64,000 bases of DNA from Actinomycetota bacterium (GCA_014360685.1 JACIXB010000011.1:124001-188000); one strand, 5' to 3'; positions 25,786 through 37,978 are shown, numbered from the stretch's first letter. Notes: generated by a model not told the origin, from the sequence alone. Numbers and translations: made by a program.

Positions 25786-27075
25786 ATGAAGTTTTCCTGG
25801 GAGTACGGGCGCGGAGTCCAGGAATTCGAGGTTCCCGACCACCTCCTCCTCGGCGTGGTGGAGGGAACCGCCGTGGAGCCCCTTCCCGACCTGAGGCGCG
25901 CCCTGGAGGAGGCCCTGGAGAACCCGGTGGGCTCCCCTCCCCTGGCGGAGCTGGTTCGGAGCGGCGACCGGGTGGCGGTGGCCTGCCCCGATTTCCACCG
26001 CCTATGGGTGCGGGCCCGGGTATGGATGCCCCTTCTGGTGGGTTACCTCAACCGCTGCGGGGTGCGCGACCGCGACATCACGGTCATCATAGCCAACGGG
26101 ACTCACGCGCCTCCCGGTTATGCCGGCCTGAGGATGATCCTGGGCGAAGATTTCCCTCCCGCGGTGAAGGTGGTGAACCATGACGCCCGCGACGAGGCGG
26201 CCCTCCGCTTCCTGGGGTATACCCCTTATGGAACACCGTTATGGGTCAACCGCCACGCCTTGGAAGCCGACCACCTCATCCTCACCGGTGCCGTCGTGCC
26301 CCATACTTTCGCGGGGTTCGGGGGGGGCCGCAAGGCCGTGGTGCCGGGAATGGCGGGGATGAAGACCATACTGGCCAACCACCGCCGGGCCCTGAGCGAG
26401 GTGCCGGGGGAGGGCATCCACCCCAGGGCGGTACCCGGTGTGCTGGACGGAAACCCTGTCCACGAGGACATGTTGGCCGCGGCGCGCATGGCCGGCCCTG
26501 GCTTCATCGTGAACTTCGTCCTCAGCGAGGAGGGGGACTTCCTGGGGGTCTTCGCCGGCGACTTGGAGAAGGCCCACCGTCGGGGGTGCTCCTTCGTGGA
26601 AGAAGCCTTCCGGGTGGAAATTCCTTCCAGGGCGGATATCGTGGTCGCCTCGCGGGGCGGCTATCCCATGGACCTCACCTTCTACCAAGCCTTCCAGTCC
26701 AATGCCAATGCCCGCGCCGCCCTGCGCGAGGACGGGCGGGGGGTGCTGGTCATGGTGGGGGAGTGCTCGGAGGGACTGGGCCCCTACGAGTTCCAGCGCT
26801 GGTTCCGCATGGGAGGGCTGGAGGAGATGGAGGCGGAGCTGCGCCGCTCTTTCACCGTACCCGGTTTCGTGGTCTACAGGGCTGCGTTGTTGGCCCGGCA
26901 GGCGGAGAAAGTGATCTTGGTCTCCGGCCTGGACCCGGAGGTGGTGGAGAGTATAGGGATAACACCCAGGCAGAGCATCCGGGAGGCGTTGGAGGAAGCT
27001 CTGAATACCGTGCCCGGGGGGCGGATCCTCCTCATGCCCCACGCTTCCCAGACCATCCCCTCCCCGGCCTGCTGA
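25786..27075 (+). CDS. larA: Nickel-pincer lactate racemase family protein LarA
   Basis: 429 residues. LarA-type enzymes use a nickel pincer nucleotide covalently bound to a lysine to racemise lactate or other 2-hydroxy acids. The key residues are all in place and within one position of the L. plantarum numbering: Arg72 in DFHR, His107 in NGTH, His173 in GAVVPHTF, the pincer Lys183 in GGGRKAVVPG and His199 in LANHRR. Cofactor genes larE and larC lie at 27.8-30.3 kb on the other strand, which supports pincer use. The exact substrate cannot be told, since many LarA homologues act on other hydroxy acids. Confidence 0.92.
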   Translation: MKFSWEYGRGVQEFEVPDHLLLGVVEGTAVEPLPDLRRALEEALENPVGSPPLAELVRSGDRVAVACPDFHRLWVRARVWMPLLVGYLNRCGVRDRDITVIIANGTHAPPGYAGLRMILGEDFPPAVKVVNHDARDEAALRFLGYTPYGTPLWVNRHALEADHLILTGAVVPHTFAGFGGGRKAVVPGMAGMKTILANHRRALSEVPGEGIHPRAVPGVLDGNPVHEDMLAAARMAGPGFIVNFVLSEEGDFLGVFAGDLEKAHRRGCSFVEEAFRVEIPSRADIVVASRGGYPMDLTFYQAFQSNANARAALREDGRGVLVMVGECSEGLGPYEFQRWFRMGGLEEMEAELRRSFTVPGFVVYRAALLARQAEKVILVSGLDPEVVESIGITPRQSIREALEEALNTVPGGRILLMPHASQTIPSPAC

Positions 27076-27274
27076 ACTTCGCTTGTGCCGAGGCGCCCTT
27101 GACAAGCGCGCCGACTTGATGAGGTAAGCCCTTCTTTTCGGTTTGCCGGGGGAGTTCCGGGAGGAGCGGTTTACGCCGCTCTTCCGGCTCGCCTGGGCGG
27201 GCTGGAGGACGGCATACCCTTGCGCATCCCGGGAAGGCATCGGAAACAGGCAGCGCGCCCCGCCTCGGGCTCTT

Positions 27275-27739
27275 TCAGCGTTCCGGTCCCAGGACGGCTT
27301 CCACCGCCTCTTGGGGGCTGGAAGCGCGCAGGAGCTTTTCGTCCGGCATGCCCCGACGGGCTATGTCCCAGCTGGAGATGGCCACCACCCTCTTCCCCAT
27401 CTTCAGGGCCATGGCGATCTCGGAGAGGGTCCCGTATTCGCCTCCCACGGCGATGACCGCGTCAACGGTGCGCACGATGACCGCGTTGCGGGCCTGCCCC
27501 ATGTCCGTGGCGATGGCATGATCGACGTAGGGGTTGGCGTCCCCGCGGAAGGGGCCGGGCAGGATGCCTATGGTGACCCCGCCCTCTTCCTTGGCTCCCT
27601 TGCAGGAGGCCTCCATCACGCCGCCCAGCCCGCCGCAGACCAGTACGGCTCCCCTGCGGGCCAAAAGCCGGCCCACCTCGTAGGCCAGTCGAGCCTCCTC
27701 CTCGGTGCAGAACTGTCCGCCTACTACGCCTATGTACAC
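27275..27739 (-). CDS. LOG/TIGR00725-type Rossmann protein
   Basis: 154 residues of the SLOG superfamily (TIGR00725-like, related to LOG phosphoribohydrolases). Seen: YIGVVGGQFCTEEEARLAYE, VLVCGGLGGVMEASCKGA, GILPG and VIAVGGEYGTLSEIAMALK, the last being the PGGxGTxxE-type nucleotide loop with PG replaced by VG. The GTG start is preceded by GGGAGGTC. It ends the reverse-strand group downstream of larC. It should not be mistaken for LarB, which has a different (PurE-like) fold. Substrate unknown. Confidence 0.85.
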   Translation of the reverse strand: MYIGVVGGQFCTEEEARLAYEVGRLLARRGAVLVCGGLGGVMEASCKGAKEEGGVTIGILPGPFRGDANPYVDHAIATDMGQARNAVIVRTVDAVIAVGGEYGTLSEIAMALKMGKRVVAISSWDIARRGMPDEKLLRASSPQEAVEAVLGPER

Positions 27740-27803
27740 TCTCGGACCTCCCTGAAAAACCTGTTACCTCGCCCGCCGGCGCACGGCCCGGCGGAATTTT
27801 CCT

Positions 27804-29021
27804 TTATTTACCTTCCGGCCCGTTCTTGCCCTCAAGCCCCCCGCCGGAAAGGAGGCCACGGGCCGCCTCCTCCGCGGCGGCGTAGACCTCTTTCAGGGGC
27901 ACGCCGTGCCGCAGGGCCGCCCGCCGGCAATCCTCGTATTCCGGGGCCACGTTCAGGGGGCGTCCCTCGCGGCGGGCAACCTTCACCCTGACCGGCCCGA
28001 ACCCGGTACTGACTTCCATCACTTCCCGGTCCAGATATTCCTTGTCCACCTCCTCGATGCGTATGCCCAGGGTCTTGGTCTCGGCGAAGATGACCTCCTT
28101 TATCTCCTCCTCGGAGGGAGGGGGGGCGAGCACGGAGATGGTCACCGCGGGGCGCGACTTCTTCATCTGGATGGGAATGAGCCAGACGTCCTCGGCCCCG
28201 GCCTCGAAGAGCCGTTCCATGACGTAGGGGTATATCTCCGGATTCATGTCGTCGATGTTGGCGGAGAGGACCATTCGCCTCTCCCGGGTCCTGCCCCGCG
28301 CCGCGGGTTCCCTCTCGCCCAGGAAGCCCCGGAGAACGTTGGGTATCTCCAGGTCGCGGTCCCCCGCCCCGTAGCCCACGGACTGGATGCGCATGGGTGG
28401 AAGGAGGCAGAACTCGGAGGCCAGGGCGGCCACGATGGCCGCGCCGGTTGGGGTCACGATCTCGGTGGGGATGCCGCTGGAATACACGGGTATGCCCCTC
28501 AGGATCTCGGTCACCGCGGGAGCCGGCACCGGGTATACGCCGTGGCTGGTCTTGATCATACCCGTGCCCATGGGGAGGGGGGAACACAGGAGCTCCTCCA
28601 CCCCCAGGTATTCCAGGCAGACCATCGATCCCACCACGTCCACCAGGGTGTCGGCGCTTCCCAGTTCGTGGAAATGGACCTGTTCGATGTTCCGCGAGTG
28701 GATGCGGCTCTCCGCCTCGGCCAGGAGGGCGAAAACCTTCTGACTCCTTTCCTTGGCCTGCGGTGAGAGGTCGCTGCGCTCGACGAGTTCCCTGATGTGG
28801 GCGTAGGTCCTCACCACTTCCCTTTCCACCACCCTGACCTGTACCTTGGCCGCCCCGATGCCCTTGCGCTCGGTGCGGGTTGCGGTGATGTCCGCCTCGC
28901 TGAGGCCCAATCGATGGGCGGTGTCCCGTAAGATGTCCACGGGGGCCCCGAGGTCCACGAGAACCCCCAGCATCATGTCACCGCTGATGCCGGCGAAGGC
29001 ATCCAGGTACAGGGTCTTCAA
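27804..29021 (-). CDS. larC: Nickel-pincer cofactor cyclometallase LarC
   Basis: 405 residues. LarC inserts nickel into the pincer nucleotide to complete the LarA cofactor. The family start is clear (LYLDAFAGISGDMMLGVLVD), followed by VHFHELGSADTLVDVVG, PVPAPAVTEILRG, EIVTPTGAAIVAAL and the C-terminal ANIDDMNPEIYPYVMERLF. It is one continuous frame, unlike the L. plantarum gene, which is split into larC1 and larC2 and joined by frameshifting. The TTG start at 29021 has GGGAGGAG seven bases upstream. It lies downstream of larE on the same strand. Confidence 0.94.
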   Translation of the reverse strand: MKTLYLDAFAGISGDMMLGVLVDLGAPVDILRDTAHRLGLSEADITATRTERKGIGAAKVQVRVVEREVVRTYAHIRELVERSDLSPQAKERSQKVFALLAEAESRIHSRNIEQVHFHELGSADTLVDVVGSMVCLEYLGVEELLCSPLPMGTGMIKTSHGVYPVPAPAVTEILRGIPVYSSGIPTEIVTPTGAAIVAALASEFCLLPPMRIQSVGYGAGDRDLEIPNVLRGFLGEREPAARGRTRERRMVLSANIDDMNPEIYPYVMERLFEAGAEDVWLIPIQMKKSRPAVTISVLAPPPSEEEIKEVIFAETKTLGIRIEEVDKEYLDREVMEVSTGFGPVRVKVARREGRPLNVAPEYEDCRRAALRHGVPLKEVYAAAEEAARGLLSGGGLEGKNGPEGK

Positions 29022-29357
29022 AACCTAGCTCCTCCCGATCGTGCGGGACCGATCCTCTCGGCGGTTCCGGCCGCTCGCGGGAATGCCACGCCGCCGAGGA
29101 GGCCGCCAACCGTCGGTCAAGCTGATCATACCACTCCGCCCGGAGCGTCTTCAGCGGCCGGGATACCGGAAGCGCATGGCACGCCCTTCGCCGCTTCGGG
29201 GAAGGCGCCCTTCTCTTGCGGCCGTTAAGGGGATCCCCGCCGTTTGCCGCCCCTGCTTATACAGACCATGGTCGTTTGGTTTACACGACCGGGAGCGCTC
29301 GACCTCGCTCCCGGCGGACCCTGCCTGCCTTTTCTTCTCCCGGGTGGTCGCCGGGAA
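29022..29357. other. Gap between larC and larE
   Basis: About 335 bases between larE (upstream on the reverse strand) and larC. I see no gene, clear promoter or stable hairpin. The length argues against tight translational coupling of the two genes. Confidence 0.35.
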
Positions 29358-30272
29358 CTATCTCATGGGGAAGCCTTCTCCGTCGCCCGTCCCGGTGGCG
29401 GAGGGAAGGTCGTAAGCACGGCATTCTCCTTCTCCGAAAAGGACGAGGACTTTGCGCTCCGACCTTTCCAGGTCCATGCTCCCGCTGCGGTAGCCCTCCA
29501 GGTCCAGGTCAACGCGCCGGAAACCCAAATCCTGGAACTTGTCCGACAGCGCTCCGACGTTTTCCCCACGCAAAAGGGAAGAGGTTTCCTCCTCCCCCGC
29601 CTCGATGCGTGCCCATTCCGGCCCTTCCAGGCGCACCCTGAACTCGCGCCACCCCAAGCCCTCCAGGAACTCCTCGGCGGCGTCCACCCTGCGCATGGTT
29701 TCCCGGTCCAGCCGCGCGCCGTAGGGAAAGCGGGTGGCCAGGCAGGGTCGCGAGGGAGCGTCCCAGTTCGGAAGCCCCAGTTCCCTGGCCATCTCCCTGA
29801 CGTCCCTTTTGGTGAGGCCGGCCTCCTCCAGGGGGCTTAGACAGCCCTCCTCCAGGACCGCTTTCCTGCCGGGGCGGAAAGTGTGGGCGTCGTCCAGGTT
29901 CCCCCCTTCCAGGATCGCCTTCAGGCCGCGGGACACGGCCAAGCCTCCCAGGAGGACCAGGCGGTGTTTCTTGCACAGGTAACAGCGCTCCCGTGGGTTA
30001 TCGGAGAAACCCCCCAGGGATAGTTCGTCGCAATCGAGCACCAAGAGGGGAAACCCCAACTTTCCGGCGAGGCGTGCGGCACGGTCTATCTCCCGCGGGG
30101 GCATAAGCGGGGAAGAAACCAGGACCGCCAGCATGCGGTCGCCCAGGACCTCCCGGGCCGCGTATGAAAGCAGCGTGGAGTCCACCCCTCCGGAATAGGC
30201 GACGACGGCGGAGGGAAGTGCTTCCAATATTTTCCACAAACGCCGTCGTTTGGCCTTGAGCTCTCCGTTCAT
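29358..30272 (-). CDS. larE: Pincer cofactor sulfur transferase LarE
   Basis: 304 residues from the ATG at 30272, chosen over much longer in-frame extensions because GGAG lies just upstream and homology begins there. It is an ATP-dependent PP-loop enzyme that gives sulfur to the pincer precursor. The PP-loop is VAYSGGVDSTLL. Cys177 in SRPCLATRFPYG matches the sacrificial cysteine of L. plantarum LarE (Cys176). A CYLC pair (Cys97, Cys100) in DNPRERCYLCKK is also conserved in the family. With larC it supports a working cofactor pathway for LarA, although larB is not in the window. Confidence 0.93.
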   Translation of the reverse strand: MNGELKAKRRRLWKILEALPSAVVAYSGGVDSTLLSYAAREVLGDRMLAVLVSSPLMPPREIDRAARLAGKLGFPLLVLDCDELSLGGFSDNPRERCYLCKKHRLVLLGGLAVSRGLKAILEGGNLDDAHTFRPGRKAVLEEGCLSPLEEAGLTKRDVREMARELGLPNWDAPSRPCLATRFPYGARLDRETMRRVDAAEEFLEGLGWREFRVRLEGPEWARIEAGEEETSSLLRGENVGALSDKFQDLGFRRVDLDLEGYRSGSMDLERSERKVLVLFGEGECRAYDLPSATGTGDGEGFPMR

Positions 30273-30693
30273 TTCCGCTCCATATCTATGCCTCGAGTAT
30301 ATCACGCACCTTGACGAGACACATTGAGCGGGGAAAGAAAGCGATCCGGCGTGGAGAAAGGCATGGCGCCTTGGGGGGAGAGCCTCCGGCGGGGGTCGGG
30401 GGACGCCATCGAGGTATGCGCACGCGGCGATCGAGGTATCGTGCTCCAGGCGTGCCGGTGAACCGGCAGGCGGGAACGGCCCGCGGCAAACGAACGGCCC
30501 GCCTTGGAATACGAAGGGGGGCCGGATGCGCATCCGGTGAAAGCGGCCGGGTCTCGGGCCGTAACCCCCGGCAACGCTTTCGGTCCGCCCGAGTCCCCTC
30601 CCTGCGGTTCTTTTCCCTCCCGCCCCGAATTTCGCTCCCGTCCCGGAAGAACCGGTGAGTATGGTATCCTCTTGTGGTAAAGGAGGACGGGAC
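30273..30693. other. Gene-free divergent region before the DUF4446 gene
   Basis: About 420 GC-rich bases separate larE and the DUF4446 gene, which point away from each other. A 10-base direct repeat (ATCGAGGTAT) occurs twice near 30409-30442. No convincing promoter pair was identified. Confidence 0.35.
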
Positions 30694-31283
30694 ATGTTGG
30701 AAGCCTTTAAGAACAATTCCGGCCTGATGATCACCCTTCTTCTTTTGGCGGACTTATTCCTTCTGGCGGGGGTTTTCGTTCTCTTCCGCCAGCTTTCCCT
30801 GTTGCGGCGCAACGTGACCATACTCAAGCGGGGGGTGGACGGCACCAGCCTTCTGGAAAAGGTGGCTTCCCAGGCGGTTCAGATACAGGACATCTACCGC
30901 TTACTGGAGCAGCACGCCGCGGAAAAGGACTACCTGGCCGAGGTGCTGGCAGGGTCCCTCCAGAGGGTGGCCGTGGTGCGTTTCGACGCCTTCGACGACA
31001 TGGGCGGGAAGTTAAGCTACTCGGTGGCCATGCTGGACGAGAACGGGGATGGGGTAATATTCACCTCCATCTACGGTCGCAACGAAAACCGCACCTACGC
31101 CAAGGCAGTGAAGAACGGGAAGGCTTCCCACGTCCTGTCCCGGGAGGAGGAAGAAGCCCTGCGGCGCGCTCTCACCGTCAAGCCCCCCATGATCCGCGCC
31201 CGTAAGGGCGGCCCCGGCAGGCTGTTCGACCTGGAGAGCGCGGAGCAGGGCGGCGGGGAATCCCGAAGGGAGGAGGACGGCTC

Positions 31284-31296
<13 letters not shown>
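30694..31296 (+). CDS. DUF4446 family protein
   Basis: 200 residues from the ATG at 30694, which has AAAGGAGG seven bases upstream; earlier in-frame starts lack one. An N-terminal membrane helix (LMITLLLLADLFLLAGVFVL) is followed by a coiled region and the DUF4446 core (VAVVRFDAFDDMGGKLSYSV, MLDENGDGVIFTSIYGRNE, TYAKAVKNG). The family's role is unknown; its genes are common in Gram-positive bacteria. Its 3' end overlaps pheA by 13 bp, so the two are co-transcribed. Confidence 0.88.
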
Positions 31297-33423
<2,127 letters not shown>

Positions 33424-33865
33424 GTCATGGCCTTCGGTTTTCACGATCGGTGGGTGGCCCGAGCTGGGCGCGGGGTTTGCCCGGGTGCGTGAAGGCGCGG
33501 ACTCCCGGCAAAAAAGAAGGCGGCCCTCGCTTATCCACCGCGTTCCAGGCTACCGTGCCCGGTAGCATCCCCTCGTCTTGTGCCGGGAAAACGGCCTACG
33601 CCCTTCCTGCTGCCGCCGGGAGGCCGCGCGATTCCATCGTGGGTGTGGGGTTTTCGTGGGCTCCCGTCTCGCACCACGTTCCTCCCAAAGCAGGTGAGGG
33701 GATCGGTTATGCCTGCGGGATGGCCTTCCCGGGTGACCCGGATGCCCTTGACATCCTTTACCGGGCGTTGAATGGAATAAGTAGGGGCACGAATAACGGC
33801 AGGGGAAGCGATACGCGGGGACGGCGAAGGGGGTCGACCGGGGAAACTGCGGCAGGTGAGGAAGG
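33424..33865. other. Gene-free stretch after serS
   Basis: About 440 bases. A TTGACA at 33748 has no good -10 box at the usual distance. No gene, repeat or terminator is clear. Confidence 0.35.
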
Positions 33866-34609
33866 GTGCACAGGGAGGAAATCCTGAGGATAATGAACCG
33901 CATCGCCCGCGATTTCTCGCCCCTTTTACCCGGGCTGCGCCTGGAAGTCATCCCCCCGGAGGGTTTCCGGGCCCGGATGCGGGGAAAGCCCATCATCGCC
34001 GACGAGAGGACGCTGCGGGCGGTCCTGATGGAGGAGGCACCCAGGAACAACGTCGCAGGAAGGCCGCCTGGAAGGGTGTTTCCGGGCGGCCCGAAGCGGT
34101 GCGAAAAGGCCTCCTCCAAGGTGGAGGCCGCGGAGAGCGTGAAGCGTCACGCCAAACCCCTGGCGGAGAAGGACCCGTCCTTTACCGGTCCGCCCTCCGG
34201 GGTTCCGGAAGAAGACAGGGGCTCCAACGCGGGACGTGGTAAACCGGGAGGAGAGGGCCGGAAAAGGGAACAGGCGCGGGAGGAAACGGCGTGGAAGGAC
34301 GCTGCGCCGAAGTATCCCCTTTACGCCCTACCCGCCAGCCGCACCATCATGGTGGAGATGGAGAGCCTGGCCGAGAGGATCAACCGGGAGGACCGGCGGC
34401 TTCACCGGCCAATGGTGGAGGGGCTCGTCCTCCGCGAGATCCTCTACCTGATCACCAGCGGGCAACCTCTACCCGAGCCCAGGGCACGAGCGGAACGCAT
34501 CCTCCGCCGCCACTGGCCCTTCCAGTACGCCGCCCTGCGCAGCGTGGGGTTGACGATCACCGGCTTCGAGCGTCTGCGGGAAGGCGCGGAACAGGCCCGT
34601 GACAACTGA
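33866..34609 (+). CDS. Hypothetical protein (247 aa)
   Basis: No family recognised. It begins at a GTG with GTGAGGAAG upstream. Residues 1-60 (EEILRIMNRIARDFSPLLPG) and about 150-240 (LPASRTIMVEMESLAERINR, VEGLVLREILYLITSGQPLP) look folded and helical. The middle (about 60-145) is low-complexity, charged and Gly/Lys/Arg-rich, so probably disordered. No membrane helix or signal peptide. It lies between serS and tRNA-Ser(UGA) on the same strand. Strand, codon use and the ribosome site support a real gene, but its function cannot be guessed. Confidence 0.6.
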   Translation: MHREEILRIMNRIARDFSPLLPGLRLEVIPPEGFRARMRGKPIIADERTLRAVLMEEAPRNNVAGRPPGRVFPGGPKRCEKASSKVEAAESVKRHAKPLAEKDPSFTGPPSGVPEEDRGSNAGRGKPGGEGRKREQAREETAWKDAAPKYPLYALPASRTIMVEMESLAERINREDRRLHRPMVEGLVLREILYLITSGQPLPEPRARAERILRRHWPFQYAALRSVGLTITGFERLREGAEQARDN

Positions 34610-34697
34610 GCGCCTGTCCCACAACGGGCTGCGCGGCCTCGGCACCAGGCGCCGTCGCGTCGCTTTACCTCCCTCGTCGTGACCATGGGACCGCTCG

Positions 34698-34726
34698 TTT
34701 ACGTGGTTGGCCCTGGAAAGTAAAAT
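34698..34726 (+). promoter_or_regulatory. Promoter of tRNA-Ser(UGA)
   Basis: TTTACG and TAAAAT are 17 bases apart and end eight bases before the mature tRNA 5' end. Confidence 0.55.
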
Positions 34727-34733
34727 AAGCCCT

Positions 34734-34821
34734 GGAGGGGTGGCAGAGCGGACTAATGCGGTGGTCTTGAAAACCATTAGCCTTCGCAGGCTCGCGGGTT
34801 CGAATCCCGCCCCCTCCGCCA
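34734..34821 (+). tRNA. tRNA-Ser (anticodon UGA)
   Basis: 88 bases including an encoded CCA. The acceptor stem GGAGGGG pairs with CCCCTCC; the anticodon loop CTTGAAA gives TGA; the long variable arm (TTAGCCTTCGCAGGCTCG region) is typical of serine tRNAs; the T arm carries GGGTTCGAATCCC. It reads codons UCA and probably other UCN codons. Confidence 0.96.
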
Positions 34822-35438
34822 TATCTTCTTCAAGCAGGTCCTCGGTTCACCGGCTGTTGCTGTTCCGAGACGCCCGTAGAACGGAAAGCATGCTGGGATT
34901 AAACCTGGGCGGCCCGCGCAACGCATTCTCCCCGGCTTTCCAGGTTACTCCCCGTACTTCTGGGGTAGCGACGGTCATGTGCCTGGTGGGGAGGCAGTTC
35001 TTGATTCCTCCCCTACTCCTGGGTGTGGCCCCGGGCGATCTCGAGGAAAGACGGCCGGAGTAGTGCACGCCTGGGAGGCACGGCTATTCTGTGCGCGGAA
35101 GAAGGCCTGTCTTCCGGACTCCCCCGCGTGGCAAAAGGCTCAAAGCTCCAGGGGTCTCACCCGGAGGAAGGAGAGGTCTCCACAGCCTCGGTTGCCTCCA
35201 CCCCCACCTGCATCTCCGACAAGCTGGATCCCGGAAAGGCAAAAGACTTCTTCGGACCGGCCATAGACATCTTGGCGGAGGAAAGCCGCCGCAACTGAAA
35301 GCCTCTTTCCGCGACCCTTCTCCTCTTGCGGGGAGGGAGCCGGAGTCGGGCCTCCTCACATGTTCTTTCCGGCAATGGGGAGGGAAGGCGGGACAAGGTT
35401 GTCCACCCGCGGTATGGTTGATCAGCACGGAGTGTTTG
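34822..35438. other. Gene-free stretch between tRNA-Ser and the propeller gene
   Basis: About 620 bases. An open frame ending at 35298 (last residues KDFFGPAIDILAEESRRN) looks faintly protein-like but has no ribosome site or recognised family, so it is not called. No other feature is clear. Confidence 0.35.
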
Positions 35439-35467
35439 TTGACAAAGGCGATCGTGCTCTAATATAT
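35439..35467 (+). promoter_or_regulatory. Promoter upstream of the propeller/TIG gene
   Basis: TTGACA at 35439 is followed 17 bases later by ATATAT (an overlapping TAATAT also fits at 15 bases). It predicts a leader of about 150 bases. Confidence 0.55.
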
Positions 35468-35624
35468 GTAGGATTTTCCACGGGATATTCCAGGTGGAGT
35501 GTGTTTGGGGGATAGGGTGTTCGGGGCGCGAAAACATTCCAACCGGGCGTACCCCGTCTCGTAACCCTGGATCGATCCAGCCGTTGCGGCAAAGCGGAAA
35601 AATCGTTTAAGGAGGTCGTGCAAG

Positions 35625-36692
35625 ATGGCCCTATACTCTGGTTCTCGCGCCTCAGGCTGTAACCCGCGCTTGAGATTGTCAGGGGCTGCTTCGCTCCGCC
35701 TCCCAGGCCTGAAGGCGTCAAGCGCTGCTTTGACCGTTGTGATACTGACCGTTCTACTGGTTGTGCTCGTTTTGCCCTCCGCGGGCGTCGGATCGGCAGT
35801 GGCCGACGGCTGCACCTGGATCGATACCAGGGGTCCCGGAAACGGGACCGCTTACGCCCTCGCCTATGTGCCGTCCCGCCACGAGCTGTACCGCGGGACC
35901 AACAGGGGGGTATGGCGCTACGACGAGGTCACCGGTAACTGGTCCGATACCGGTGGAGCTGTCAGTCTCTACACCGTTCTCGCGCTGCTTTGGGACGGAT
36001 GCCGTATCTATGCGGGTACCTCCCTTCACGGAGTATGGTGCTACGATGTGGAGGCAGGAACCTGGAGGGATATATCCGGCGTTGAGTTGGCCAACAAATC
36101 GGTAAATGAGCTGGCCTGGGACGGCACTTTTCTATATGCCGGAATATATAACCAAGGCGTGTGGCGCTACGATCCCGTCGCCGCGGTCTGGACGGATATA
36201 AGCGGCGAGCTTAGCGGGACACCCGTGCAAGCCCTGCAGTGGGACGGTTCGGGACTCTACGTGGGCACGGCAGGGACGTGGTACTATGAACCCGCGTCGG
36301 GCACCTGGACCAATGTAAGCGGTACCCTGGGAAACACCGGGATCATATCTTTAGCCTGGGCCGGTTCATGTCTCTATGCCGGGACGTCGTATAATGGGGT
36401 GTGGCGCTATGATCCGCAGAGCGTGGAGGCTCAAATCTTTACGCCAGCACTTCCCTTCTCCTATATCCCTCTTACCCAGGGTATTACCTCAACGGGGTTT
36501 ACCGTTATGACCCGGTTTCCAAGTCCTGGGGCACGCTCATTTTCTCCTACTCGTATAAGGTTGAAAATCCTTACCTCATGGAATACGGCGGCTCGTTCCT
36601 GTACGTGTACGGAATCGGCCCCGGCGCCAAACTCGGCGTCTGGCGCTACGATCCGGGGTCCGGGCTGTGGATGGACACGGGCGGGAGCATGA
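35625..36692 (+). pseudogene. Beta-propeller surface protein, N-terminal part (frame broken)
   Basis: First part of a secreted or surface beta-propeller protein. The ATG at 35625 has AAGGAGGT eight bases upstream. A hydrophobic segment at about residues 35-58 looks like a signal peptide or anchor. Then blades of about 43 residues repeat with the pattern GVWRYDP...W.D.SG...LAWDGS.LYAGT. The pattern stops at VWRYDPQS (about 36422); the rest of this frame to 36692 is non-homologous. The blades resume in another frame just downstream. About 35 residues of a normal blade are also missing at the junction, so an out-of-frame deletion between repeats is the simplest reading; an assembly error in repeats is the alternative. 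Confidence 0.8.
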
Positions 36693-37690
36693 ATACCGTC
36701 AATGTCATCTCGCTGGAATGGGACGGAAATTTTCTGTACGCGGGGACGATGTTTGAGGGGGTATGGCGCTACTCGCCTCTCGTCGGGGTCTGGATGGACA
36801 CGGGTGGGGGTATTAAGGGCCGCAGCGTTTACTCCATGGCCTGGAGCGGGTCGAGGCTTTTTGCCCTCGGATCGGGAACGGGCATCTGGTCCTACGATCC
36901 CTGGTTGAGTGTCTGGACCAACCTGGGAGGGGCAAGGAGCTCCTACGAAAACTATCCCCTCGCCTGCGACGGGCCTAATTTGTACGCGGGGTCCAACGAC
37001 ATGGGCGTGTGGCGTTTCCGGTATTCCGATACGCCGGTGGTGAGCTCGCTGATCCCGTCAGCGGGCGCTTCAGGTACGGAGGTGATCGTCTGCGGGTCAG
37101 GGTTCGGTTCCAGCCGCGGAAGTTCCAGCGTCTTTTTCGGCGCCACTCAGGCGACGGATTACGTATCCTGGTCCGACACGCGCATAAAATGTCGGGTTCC
37201 GGCCTTGGCGGAAGGGAAGGTGGAGGTCAGGGTGAGCACGGATGCCGGGTCTTCCAACGGCATCACTTACACGGTCACCGCACCCGGCGTATGGGTCTTC
37301 TCGATATCGCCGGGAAGCGCTTTGGAGGGAAGCAGCCGCGTGAATCTAACCGTCGAGGGAAGCGGTTTCCAGCCCGGTGCGGAGGTGAGGCTGGAACAAG
37401 CGAGCTCCGGTCGGGTGATAGAGGCGAGCGAGGAGTCGGTGAGCTCCGGCAGCAGTATCACCTGTACACTCAACCTGGCCGGCGCACCGCTCGGAGATTA
37501 CGACGTCCTGGTGAAGAACCCCGACGCCCAAGAGGGAAAGCTGAAAGCCGGGTTCCGGGTCACCAACATCTGCGGTCAGGGTGGGGGGACCGCCGCCATC
37601 ATGCTCGGCCTGGCCCTCGGGCTTCTCTCCCTGGCCGGCTCCACCCGCTGCAAACGCGGGCTCAGGAGCCGTCAAACCGGTAATCCGTAG
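36578..37690 (+). pseudogene. Beta-propeller/TIG surface protein, C-terminal part
   Basis: Continuation of the preceding gene in a different frame; matching sequence already begins near 36425 (GSNLYAST, then GVYRYDPVSKSW), before the first ATG at 36578. Four more blades (VWRYDPGSGLWMDTGG and similar) lead to an IPT/TIG domain at about residues 150-230 of this piece (VVSSLIPSAGASGTEVIVCG), a second Ig-like domain (about 235-325), and a C-terminal membrane anchor (IMLGLALGLLSLAG) with a basic tail. The whole suggests a cell-surface protein facing outward. Whether the two parts are still expressed as one protein is doubtful. Confidence 0.8.
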
Positions 37691-37978
37691 ATCGGGGGGA
37701 ATGCCCGAACGCGGGCGGGAGCCGGTATAAAGCAGTCTGATCACCGGTGGCGCCTTGTGGGCTTGCGGGCGTGTGTTTAGAGCGCGCTGATCGATCGCTT
37801 CCCGGAGGTGTCCGATTGCCGAACAATGCCCGTTAAGCCGTCTTAGCCTCCCGGGTCAGGTTCCCTCACCCAACATCCCCTATGTGCGTCCGGGGACGCG
37901 GTAAGGGGACGATGCAGGGTTAAAAGGTCTTAACCTATCTTGTGAATATACGGGCAGGAGAGCGGAGGTGGTCGGAAC

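Noticed and set aside
27275-27739. LarB
   Set aside because: The sequence is a LOG/TIGR00725 Rossmann protein, not the PurE-like LarB fold.
35023-35298. Short protein ending DILAEESRRN
   Set aside because: No ribosome site, no homologue recognised and no support from context; left as a possible relic.
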